Of a DNA stretch of 64,000 nucleotides, positions 38,073-48,011 are shown piece after piece. The first letter of the stretch is position 1. Every line of letters starts with the position of its first letter. The translations under genes were made by a program, and so were the position numbers. The notes beneath the pieces are model-generated. The model had not been told where the DNA came from. It did not search any database and was given only the letters and a program-made list of their open reading frames with translations. Origin of the DNA: Corydoras sp. C115 (lineage: Eukaryota > Chordata > Actinopteri > Siluriformes > Callichthyidae); the NCBI GenBank assembly GCA_019802505.1, contig JAFMOC010000003.1, forward strand, positions 2,434,501-2,498,500, read 5' to 3'.

Positions 38073-39177
38073 TTACTCCTTAATTCCTTGCAGCAGCTTC
38101 AGCAGATGTGCCTCAATCACTTGTTGAACTGGAAAACAGAGGACAATTGGCCAAAGGGTTTATAACTAGTTTTTAAATAACTGATTGTGGGCAGCCACAT
38201 AAAATATATTTTTAATGGACTTAGAAAAACTGCTATTCGTTGCATTGACGCCCCCTTCTGGTGGTATTAAATCATTTTCCAACAGGTGCAGCATTTGCCA
38301 AATGTGCATACGTACAGAGAACTTGATCTCTCACATTTAACCCATCTGTGCAGTGAAACACAAACACACTAGTGAAGTAAGCACACGTCAGGAACAGTGG
38401 GCAGCCCTGCACATGGTGCCCAGGGTAAAATTAGGGTTAGATTCATGTTGTGGCTGGACATTTTTGGTTGGTGAATTAAACAACTGAGTATATAATGATA
38501 TACACAGAGTCCTTACCATTTCTATGACCCATAGCCACAGCCATGTCCATAGCATTTAAACCAGAGTCAGACTCCATAGTTGGGTCACCTCCATTCTCTG
38601 TTCAAATAATAAAAACATACTTCATTACATTGTGTTCACAGTTAAAAAAAATATATAATGAGAACTATAAAGATTAGGACTGTCACCTAACAGGAGTTCC
38701 ACACACCGTACATGGTTTCCATGCACAGCATAAAGTATTGGAGCTCCTCCATTCTAACAACACAAAAACACCTGAATAAAACACTGATACGGCTCACAAA
38801 AATCAAGAACCAGGTCAGTATTTAGCTTAGAGTGAAAGTTATCACACAAAACATCCTCACATGGTTCAACATCCTAACTGACTTCATTTTGACACAAAAT
38901 TACCACCTAAATGTCATTGCAGACCAAGTGCACCCTTCCATGGAAAAGTATACTTCAGATCAATATCAAAGTATTGATAGTAAGTAAGTAAGTGAGTTTA
39001 AGTGAGTAAAAATAAAAAAGGCCCCATGACTTTAGATCAACCATAACTGATGTAAAATAATATATATATATATTTTTTTTTGTTTTTTTTTTAAACAGTA
39101 AAGTTAAAAAAATAATTAAAATGGCATACTTGAGTATGTTTTTCACACTTTTATGTTTGTTATCATGTGTGTTTGTG

Positions 39178-39247
<70 letters not shown>

Positions 39248-42200
39248 CACAAACACACATGATTACAAACATAAAACGATATCTTATGTCTGTATCTAAA
39301 ATGGAATCACAGATCCAAATATACTTTGGGGTAAAGTAAACCAATGGGTGATGATTCTTTAATTCAGAAATGTAAGATTTCTGATTTGAACCATTCAAAT
39401 TCAAGTCTGTATCTAATACTTTCAGTTCTTACCCAATCATACTCATTGACATTAACTCCACAGTCAATAAGCATTCTAACAATGTCTGTGTACCCTTTAC
39501 TGCAAGCTAACGACAATGCACTCTCTCTTCCTTTAGCCAGAACATGGGCATCAGCACCCTGAAAAGTTAAACAGCATAAGTTTAAATTTTGATTGACTTA
39601 GTTCAATTATTCATTTGTATAAAGAAATTAAGCACTTCAGATTAGTGAAAAGTAGCATGCAAGTTGTTATGGAAACCCTACTAAACAAGCTTTTAATTAC
39701 TCTAAAGGAAAAGTATTTAAACACTTACACTCTGAAGCAGGAATTCCACAACAGCAATCTGACCATGAGCTGCAGCCCACATCAACGGCGTGAAGCCCTC
39801 TTCATCCTGTAAATTTATCACTGCTTCTAATCGGTGAAGAAACAAACATGAATGTGTGTGTTATCAGGTTAAAAAAAAAAACTGAAAAAAGATGTCCTTT
39901 TTTATGCTCACCCTGCTCTATTCGACTAGCCAGAAACATCATCTCTCCTTGTGCTGCAAGCTGGTGAATTGACAGTGCTAAAGGGATCAGACAATTACAG
40001 AAGCTAAAGTGAAGACAGCCTTGTGCCCTGCAGAGACAAATCTGTAAATAATGTCAGCTGTCGAGTTTTACCACACAAAGTCAACTTTAATGCCCACCGA
40101 TACCACAGCATTATGCCTAAATATGTACATCAGAAATTATGAAGAGGCATCTTCACTTCCTAATGTATAACCCAAGTGAAGAACAAATATTTGGTATTTG
40201 AGAAAATCAATGTATCCATGTTAGAAAAGTGTCTTTTGTCTCAACCAATTGGAAAACTAAATGAATATTTTCTGATGCACATATATAGAATAGAAACTAC
40301 TTTATGGACAAGTCTGAATAACATCTACCAAGCTTTATGGTTAAAAGCATCAAGTGAATAACTAATACTTTTTTGGCTTACAGTGGACGAGCAGGGGAGT
40401 TGAGGAGACTTCATTGCCCCGATGTTTGTTTGTAAGAGTAGTTGACTGTTTGATCGGTGAAAAATGTTTGGTGGTGGATGGCGTGTATACGTGCCGAACT
40501 TGGATCCCAGGAGAAGGGGAGGTCTGGATATTGCATTCCGCTGAAATTGATAAGGTGGAATTATGAAATGTGTAAATACAGCATGTGCTACAGAGCAAAA
40601 TATTAAAGAACTCATGGGTTATCATACATACAGTTGTGATCAAATTTATTCAACCCCCACTGAAATAAAGTGTTTTGGCCAGTTTGACATTGATTTGGAT
40701 CATTTCAGTCATCTTATTTACAATTATATCAAAGAGGCACTTATAAATTAGACAAATATAACATAATATTTATGATGGAATAACCACAAATGTCTTTACT
40801 GTGCTCACATCATTATCAGTTTTATTCAACCCCCTAGTGACATTATTTTTTAGTACTTAGTACAACATCCTTTTCCAGTTATGACAGCTTTCAAGCGTGA
40901 AGCATAGCTTGACACAAGTGTCTTGCAGCGACCTATGGGTATCTTAGCCCATTCTTCATGGGCAAAAGCCTCCAGTTCAGTCACATTCTTAGGCTTGCGC
41001 ACTGCAACTGCCTTCTTTAGGTCCCACCAGAGGTTCTCAATTGGATTTAAGTCTGGTGATTGCGATGGCCACTCTAGAATGTTCCAGCCTTTCATGTTCA
41101 ACCATGCTCTAGTGGATTTGGATGTGTGCTTCGGATCATTGTCCTGTTGGAAGGTCCAACGTCTCCCAAGCCGCAGGTTTGTGACTGACTCCATCACATT
41201 TTCCTCCAAGATCTCCTGGTACTGAAGGGAATTCATGGTACCCTGCACACGTTGAAGCTTTCCTGTACGATTAGAAGCAAAACAGCCCCAAAGCATAATT
41301 GACCCCCCGCCATGCTTCACAGTAGGCAAGGTGTTCTTTTGTTCATAAGCCTGGTTCTTCCTCCTCCAAACATAGCGCTGGTCCATTGTCCCAAACAGTT
41401 CTAATTTAGTTTCATCTGACCACAGTACACTGTCCCAAAACCTTTGTGGCTTGTCCACATGACTTTTGGCATACTGCAGTCGACTTTTCTTGTTCTTTGG
41501 AGTCAGCAAGGGGGTGCGCCTGGGAGTTCTGGCATGGAGGTCTTCGTTATGCAGTGCGCGCCTTATTGTCTGAGCTGAAACTTCAGTGCCCACATCTGAC
41601 AGGTCTTTTTTCAGTTCCTTAGCAGTCACGCGGGGATTTTTCTCCACATTACGCTTCAGGTAGCGCACAGCAGTCGCGGTCAGGATCTTCTTTCTGCCAT
41701 GACCAGGTAACGTTTCCACTGTGCCCTTTAACTTGAACTTGCGAATGATACTTCCGATAGTGTCTCTTGGAATATTTAACAACTTCGCAATCTTTTTATA
41801 TCCATTGCCATTCTTGTGAAGAGCAATAACCTCTTCTCTTGTCTTCTGGGACCATTCTCTTGCCTTCACCATGCTTGTAAACACACCAGTAGATGTCTTG
41901 AAGGAGCTGAGTATCACAGTCCTTTTAAATCTGCCTAATTGGTGCTTATCATGCTTGATTGCTGCTCGTTGACATCCACAGGTGTTTTCAATACCTGATT
42001 GAAAACACTGGAATGAACCTCTGTTCTTATGAGTGGTAGTTGTAAAGGGGTTGAATAATTGTGTCAATGAAGAAATCACAAAAAGGCCATTTAATACTTT
42101 ATGACAAAAACAATTGATGCTATCTTAGTTGCATTTAGTTCTTTAACAAGTCCTTGTAAGATTTCATTATGAACACAATTACAAATGTGCACTGAATTCC

Positions 42201-43086
42201 ATAAAACCCTTCGCAGCATTGGGGGTTGAATAAATTCGATCACAACTGTAGGTTATGATAATTAGATAAATGCATGAATAAATAGGTGTATATTCTGAGT
42301 AACATTTTTAAATATCATGGAATGATATATATATATATATATATATAAAATCATTCTATATATATATATATACTACATTCCGTAGTCCATCTTTTTCCTC
42401 TACATCCTTTGTTAGTCCCCTTTTACTCTGTTCTCTGATGACCAGAATCCCAGCAGAGCAGGTATTATTAGGGTGGTGGATGATGGTCCCAGTGGATCAG
42501 ACACCTACGTTTTGATTGGTGTACTGTGCTCTGTCCAGCAGCACTGCTGTGTCTGATCCACTTGTACCAGCATAACAGACACTAACACACCACCACCAAG
42601 TCAGTTTCACCGCAGAACTGAGAATCATCCACCACCCTAATACCTCCATGATGGGCAGTTCTGATCATCATAACAAAGTATGCAAAGGACTACGGTCAGT
42701 AATTGCAGAGACAAAATCCATCTACATGATCAGTGAAAGTGAAAAATCAGACAGAGTGTAGAACTGAGGATGTGTACCTAATGAAACAGCAGGTGAGTGT
42801 GTGTACAGTATACAATCCAAGTTGTCTTACCCTTGAACAACACAGATGCCACCTCCAAGTCAGAGTTTACTTGGTCTTGGATGTTCTTACTCTCCTCCTC
42901 ATTTAATGACTTTACAAAACGCGAGCACACGTTCATGTCGAAGCGGTTGGGTAAGATAAATTTGGTGCCCATTGCCACGCTCTGAGGCCTGGTATCCCCC
43001 GTCGTGCTTATATTAATGGAAGGTTCGACCTTTATAGTAGCCATCTCTGGCAGAGAGCATATGCTCTTTATTTCTTCTGCTGCCAT
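38073..43086 (-). CDS. ankra2: ankra2, ankyrin repeat family A protein 2
   Basis: Ankyrin-repeat adaptor; mammalian ANKRA2 binds PxLPxI/L motifs in class IIa histone deacetylases, RFX7 and CCDC8, and the megalin tail. Eight coding exons on the minus strand: 43086-42831, 40540-40382, 39977-39912, 39826-39729, 39558-39433, 38753-38687, 38597-38517, 38128-38073. All borders are GT-AG and phases add to 302 residues plus TAA (human 313). The N-terminal block FILPNRFDMNVCSRFVKSLN and the ECNIQTSPSPGIQ block of exon 2 are diagnostic; ankyrin repeats fill about 165-290 (GFTPLMWAAAHGQ, ESALSLACSKGY, GGAPILYAVHGN, GLNAMDMAVAMGH). A GTG five codons upstream is in frame, but 43086 is the first ATG. Intron 1 (2.3 kb) holds a Tc1-like element and a foldback repeat. 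Confidence 0.95.
38330..38430. repeat. teleost interspersed repeat fragment in ankra2 intron
   Basis: TCACATTTAACCCATCTGTG followed by CAGTGAAACACAAACACAC and GTGGGCAGCCCTGCACATG resembles a common teleost repeat. Family not identified. Confidence 0.4.
39149..39278. repeat. inverted repeat flanking (TA)n in ankra2 intron
   Basis: Left arm CTTTTATGTTTGTTATCATG, continuing TGTGTTTGTGTAA, is the reverse complement of the right arm (TTACACAAACACACATG, continuing ATTACAAACATAAAA) apart from one mismatch. The centre is (TA)n at 39179-39246. The whole 130 bp is one near-perfect palindrome between ankra2 exons 5 and 6. Confidence 0.9.
40631..42248 (-). mobile_element. complete Tc1-like DNA transposon
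   Basis: 1,618-bp element in ankra2 intron 1 flanked by TA dinucleotides (40629-40630 and 42249-42250), the expected target duplication. The terminal inverted repeats begin CAGTTGTGATC and continue AATTTATTCAACCCCCA at both ends, with one A/G difference. It carries one uninterrupted transposase frame and lies in the same orientation as ankra2. Intact coding and near-identical ends suggest recent insertion. Confidence 0.93.
40850..41872 (-). CDS. Tc1/mariner-family transposase, intact
   Basis: 340-residue transposase, the usual length for the Tc1 family, starting MVKAREWSQKTREEV; the same frame stays open further upstream to 42079. Paired helix-turn-helix DNA-binding region about 1-110, with GHGRKK at 57-62 in the place of the usual GRPR-type linker. 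Catalytic triad D153 (WSDET), D244 (FQQDNDPKH) and E279 (SPDLNPIENLWWDLK), with 34 residues between the last two, giving DD34E. No stop or frameshift is present. It should catalyse cut-and-paste movement at TA sites; whether it is active cannot be judged from sequence. Confidence 0.93.
   Translation of the reverse strand: MVKAREWSQKTREEVIALHKNGNGYKKIAKLLNIPRDTIGSIIRKFKLKGTVETLPGHGRKKILTATAVRYLKRNVEKNPRVTAKELKKDLSDVGTEVSAQTIRRALHNEDLHARTPRRTPLLTPKNKKSRLQYAKSHVDKPQRFWDSVLWSDETKLELFGTMDQRYVWRRKNQAYEQKNTLPTVKHGGGSIMLWGCFASNRTGKLQRVQGTMNSLQYQEILEENVMESVTNLRLGRRWTFQQDNDPKHTSKSTRAWLNMKGWNILEWPSQSPDLNPIENLWWDLKKAVAVRKPKNVTELEAFAHEEWAKIPIGRCKTLVSSYASRLKAVITGKGCCTKY
42326..42371. repeat. interrupted (TA)n
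   Basis: Two TA tracts separated by AAAATCATTCT. Confidence 0.85.
42380..42695. mobile_element. foldback (palindromic) repeat element
   Basis: Nested inverted repeats share one centre: outer CCGTAGTCC / GGACTACGG; middle GGTATTATTAGGGTGGTGGA against TCCACCACCCTAATACC (3-base indel); inner AGTGGATCAGACAC (42491-42504) against its exact complement at 42549-42562. No coding capacity. A partial relative lies at 26752-27002. Likely a non-autonomous element abundant in teleosts. Confidence 0.75.
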
Positions 43087-43099
43087 GAACCTCTCTCTC

Positions 43100-43588
43100 A
43101 CTCTCTCCGGGTCGCGACGGGATAATAAAAAACGAGCGAATCGGAATAGCTACTGATTAGATCCGACGTTTTGAAACATGAAGCAAAAACACGGATACAG
43201 ACGACGGCGACTGAAATAGATACTGATAGAAACAGTCCGCCTGCGCTTTATTTACGTGTCTCTGCATCATGAAGCTGTCAGACGAACTGCAAGCATCGTT
43301 TAAAGTACAGAAATATACTTACAGGGAGACTTAATAAATATAAAAATAACAATTACAAGTGTATATGCTCGGCGAAGTAAAACATAATAAAGAACGCCGC
43401 CGTTTTCTCAACGTTAGCCGTCCAGGTCATTCTATTCTGCTAGGTCGCTTTATCGCTGTCGCGCATGCGCGTAGCTTGACGACACGTCCTGGATGCAGAG
43501 CCAATCCGGTGACTGAAACTGGAATGATCCTGCGCCTCCGGCATCGTGCTGTGATTGGTCCAATCAGTTTACTAGCACCGAGGTAATT
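43100..43588. promoter_or_regulatory. ankra2: ankra2 promoter, with bidirectional character
   Basis: CpG-rich region with an NRF1 palindrome GCGCATGCGC at 43461-43470 and two opposed CCAAT boxes in TGATTGGTCCAATCA at 43552-43566. The sites lie 375-480 bp upstream of the ankra2 ATG and point both ways. In mammals ANKRA2 faces UTP15 across a short shared promoter; no UTP15-like exon was recognised here. The region ends at a SINE composite insertion. Confidence 0.55.
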
Positions 43589-43598
43589 ACATTCAATT

Positions 43599-43932
43599 TA
43601 TTCATTCATTCATTCATTTATTCATTCATTATCTCCCGCTTTATCCTCTATTAGGGTCGCGGTGGGGTTCCCCATGCCCATCCAGGGTAGAACGTCTCGG
43701 GCGCTGGGCAGATAGACCCAGGACAGGGCGCCAATCCATCGCTGGGCACACACTCACTCACACAGACACACTCTATATGGGGCAATTTGGAGAATTCAAT
43801 TGACTTCATCCATGTTTTTGGACTGTGGGAGGAAACCGGAGGAAACCCACGCGGGGAGAACATGGAAACTCCACCCAGATGGGGATTCGAACCGGGAATC
43901 TCTAGTGCTGAGAGGCGAACGTGCTAACCACT
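43599..43932 (-). mobile_element. SINE copy, left half of composite, reverse
   Basis: (ATTC)n tail, ATCTCCCGC junction and body; the head stops at GTGCTAACCAC and runs into the linker TTTTTATTGCCTTC. Confidence 0.88.
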
Positions 43933-44004
43933 TTTTATTGCCTTCTTAAACTAAATGCTTTATTGCTAAATGTCTAAACCTGATTTAACCTGCTATTACA
44001 GATC
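43933..44004. repeat. linker of composite SINE, shared with 9.7-10.1 kb locus
   Basis: From 43934 to 43975 the sequence is identical over about 41 bases to the linkers at 9733 and 10083 (starts TTATTGCCTTC, ends CTAAATGTCT). It continues AAACCTGATTTAACCTGC and ACAGATCTTTC; ACAGATCTTTC also occurs just after the array at 10449. Confidence 0.85.
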
Positions 44005-44347
44005 TTTCATTCATTCATTATCTTCTGCTTTATCCTCTATTAGGGTCGCGGTGGGGTTCCCCATGCCCATCCAGGGGAGAAGGTCTCGGGCGCTGGGCAG
44101 CTAGACCCAGGACAGGGCGCCAATCCATTACTGGGCACACACTCACTCACACAAACACACGGGGCAATTTGGGGAATTCAATTGACTTGATCCATGTTTT
44201 TGGACTGTGGGAGGAAACCGGAGAACCCGGAGGAAACCCACGCAGACACGGGGGGAACATGGAAACTCCACCCAGATGGGGATTCGAACCGGGAATCCCT
44301 AGCACTGAGAGGCGAACGTGCTAACCACTAAGCCACCGTGCTGCCCC
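44005..44347 (-). mobile_element. SINE copy, right half of composite, reverse
   Basis: Complete reverse copy from CATTCATTATCTTCTGC to CTAAGCCACCGTGCTGCCCC. ACATTCAATT at 44348-44357 matches 43589-43598, so the target duplication encloses both SINEs and the linker. Confidence 0.88.
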
Positions 44348-44522
44348 ACATTCAATTCTTATAATAAAAAAACACGGATGTAAAAAACAATCACGTGCGT
44401 TAATTATGAATTGAAAGACATTACTCTGGATTTTTGAGAATGTTTTTGAAACTAATGGGTTAGATCAAGTCTGATTAAATCTTAGTAATTGATCAGTTGA
44501 CCAACATTTAGATACACACAGA

Positions 44523-44836
44523 ACAGGGCGCCAATCTATCGCTGGACACACACTCACTTAAACACACACACACACGCACACGCACGCACACACACAGACA
44601 CACACTATGTGTGTGTGTGTGTGTGTGTGTATATATACACATACACAGGCAGACACACTATATGGACACATGTGTATGTATATATATATACACAGGCAGA
44701 CACACTATATATAATCCATGTTTTTGGACTGTGGGAGGAAACCAGATAACCCTGTGGAGACCCACGCGGACACGGGGAGAATGGGTACCTCTACCCAGAT
44801 CAGAATTCGAACCTGGAGCCCCAGCACTGAGAAGCG
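44523..44836 (-). mobile_element. rearranged SINE copy, reverse
   Basis: Begins inside the body (ACAGGGCGCCAATCTATCGC) and ends in the head (GAACCTGGAGCCCC). The CA-rich middle is expanded and contains a duplicated CACAGGCAGACACACTATAT segment. This is the rightmost copy of the family in the window. Confidence 0.8.
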
Positions 44837-46516
44837 TGTTGCAAAAGCACATACAAAAATATTATATAATAATATACACTTTTCTACACAAAAACTACAC
44901 AAAAAAAGTTCCTTGCCACCATATCTCAGTAAATTTTGCAACACTAAATTATATGAACTAAAGTAATTTATTAATCAATTCATTTCACAACGGGTCATAA
45001 GTCAATTGCATGGCAGGCACACAAATAAATAAATGTACACTCTGAGATTCACACAGACCAATGTAATTCTTAATTGTATATTTTAAATATAAAGTCGATG
45101 AGAATAGAAATTGACAAATAGCTCCATCATAGTGAATGAAGAATACATTTGTAAAACATGCTTGTTATGTTGGCAGTTGTAATATTAATGTTACCCTCTT
45201 CGTAAATAAAATAATAAACACCACAAAATAGCCTCGGAATGTGTAAAAGTGTTTTTACGTGACAAAACTTTTGAGCAGCACCACATTAAGAAAATGTTTT
45301 TTAAAATAAAACTAACTTAGTGTTTTTGTTATTATATTTGGTGGGAATTAAAGGAAACTGCTCCTTTAAGAAAACATTGCGTGCGAGCTGAGTCTCTCAT
45401 CACAGAGGTTTTGCCCTGTGACACGAAGCCCATTTAAGGCCGTCCAGCAGATAAACTAATGCGCCAGAGATGTGCTCATCCACCTGTATAGTGTATAATA
45501 ACACTTTAGTCTGAAAAATAGTGCTTTTATTTAACTGGTCGTTAATGTTAAACTATATACAATGTTTTCAAACCAATATAACCTATGAATTAACCTAGTA
45601 TATACCCTTATATGAAATATATAATAAATAAATATACAAAAATACATAATGTATTATAGTAATATATAATGCACAATGATAACTTATATTTCACTTTTGC
45701 CATTGGAAAGATTGTGTAGTGCAGCCAAAAACTTAAATAGGCCGGTTTTATGATTTTCTGCGCTAATTGATCTGCATTTATCATGCATTTCATTTTGTTG
45801 ATCTTTATGGTTTGTTTTAAAGTGGGTTTGTAATCTTGCTTGCATAGCTTTAAACTGAACAAATTAAAATTCATATTTCGGAAAGAAATAAAAGTTGTTG
45901 TATGCTGAGTTGTACTTTAAAACAGCCTGTTAAACACGTAAATCGTGCTATTTATAATTGGCAGGTTCGTGACTTAACCTACTGCATCACAAAAAGAATA
46001 TGAATAAAACAACGACATGGCAGTCTATACCGTTTCAAAAACGTACATAACCAGGCATTGCTTAGACAGACGATACGATGACTTTTGTAAGCCACTGTGG
46101 ATAAGGACGTTAAAATGCTTTAACTACATAAGCCATAACTAATTTTGTTAAATATTAGGCAACTTATACAGGGTTTTAGTGGTGTAGAAGCCTAAAGCAT
46201 TTTTATTAAACTATTTTAATTAGGCTACAGAAATTTCTTAAGAGATAATTAAAATCTCTATAATTTCTGTCATTTACAAAACTTTAGTAAATCCCAAACA
46301 AAAACACAAACTAATCCTTTTGGTTCAAAAATCGAGCTAAATGTTCTTTAAACATTATTATATTTCGAAAGAAAATCAGGAACACTTTATGGTTTAATAA
46401 ACGTTCAATAGTTAAATGTTAATATATCCTAATCTTTTCTGATGCTTAGCGAGAGGTTTAAAAAAAAAAAAAGTATATGGATGTAGTCTAAATAGTATTT
46501 TAACTACAATAGTAGA

Positions 46517-46535
46517 AACAACAACAACAACAACA

Positions 46536-46632
<97 letters not shown>

Positions 46633-46633
46633 T
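46517..46633. repeat. (CAA)n-(AAT)n-(ATT)n palindromic microsatellite
   Basis: (CAA)n runs into (AAT)n and then, near 46595, into (ATT)n. The last two are reverse complements and form a hairpin with arms of about 36 bp. Confidence 0.93.
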
Positions 46634-47189
46634 AATACTGTCAGGTAATCATTTAAAGTAACTGAGAATTTAAAAACTTGATCCCTATTAAGTGAAGTAT
46701 TAACTCTTTTAAATACTATTACAGCTCCGAAGTGTAAAGGCTATGGTTTTATATATATATAAATATATACTTTTTTTTTTAGGATAAATAGATGTCATAT
46801 CAAAATATAAATGTTAAAATCTCTGATATCTTTTCGACACTTTTTATACCTTTGTGTTTTTTTATTTAAAGTCAAACATATTTTTAAACAATCGACGAAT
46901 ATGTTTATTTCATGTACATAACTTTTCCTTTTTTATTAAGTATACTTAAAATTAAACAGATTTAACAATGACGTTATTCAACTCAATCCGAGATAAAAAA
47001 TAAAAAAAACAGAAAGTTTTTCTTTTAATACTGTTGTTCAGAACCAATATACTTTCTAATCCATGGTAGAGAATGTTTTTATGGATGTAATAAACTGTAT
47101 GATAAATATGTGTGAATATGTCAAAATTGTCAAAAGTCCAAAATATGTAAAAATGGCATTAGGCCTAATTGTAGTTGTAGTTTTGCCAC

Positions 47190-47190
<1 letters not shown>

Positions 47191-47267
<77 letters not shown>
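47191..47267. repeat. (ATT)n microsatellite
   Basis: About 25 ATT units with one interruption. Confidence 0.95.
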
Positions 47268-47269
<2 letters not shown>

Positions 47270-48011
47270 CAATAATCAGTAATAGTTGAAGTTTTTGTTG
47301 TTATTGTTGTATTTTACCACAAAAAGCAATCCAATGTGAAATGACAGTGGGATAGTGAGAACAAAAACTCCATTAAATATTAATTCAAAGCTACGCGTCG
47401 TTCTCCTCAAATTAAAACAATGAAAGCACAACCTGTTAACTAACGTTTATAGTATTTGGCAGGTCGTGGTGCAAGAAACTTCCTTCATCTTTTTTTGTTT
47501 TGACATGACTTTAATTTGGCTTGCCTTTAGTCGTCGTCTAATAGCCGATGCCCGAAGCCTCTGCTAAAAAAATACAGTGTCTGGTATAACACCCAAGTAT
47601 TCATTTGGGCCTTCCGACCAAATCTGGATATTTGTCCGGTGTTTGCGGTCAATCGAATACACCATAATTATTTTCAGAAACACTTATATAGGCCTTCTGG
47701 CCTTTTCCGTTATCTTTCCAACAATTTTCGCCTGCAAGGTTCCCCTCGGTGACGCTTTCTTATCATGTGACCTATAGCCTAACAATTACAGTGCAGAAAG
47801 ATCCGCCCTGTTCGGGATCCTGGCTTGACCACTTTACAGGGCGACCCCTCGTAAGTGGGTGCACTTCTGTTCTGCACAGTTCCCTCACTGGTTCAAAGCC
47901 ATTTAGCAAAAAGCCTATGGTTGTCCTGCAGCGGTGGCTTCCGATCCGTCTGAGTTGGCCAGTCTTGACCTGCAGTAGCCAGAGCGCGAGTCTTGGCTTT
48001 TCGGAGGAGCC

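Larger units (their letters stand above)
44840..47700. other. ankra2-foxd1 intergenic region
   Basis: AT-rich sequence dominated by trinucleotide repeats; no exon recognised. The minus frame at 45608-45874 is low-complexity and unlike any family. Confidence 0.55.

Noticed and set aside
43359..47777. utp15 coding exons expected beside ankra2
   Set aside because: No frame shows WD-repeat or UTP15-like sequence; recorded as apparent absence, not proof.
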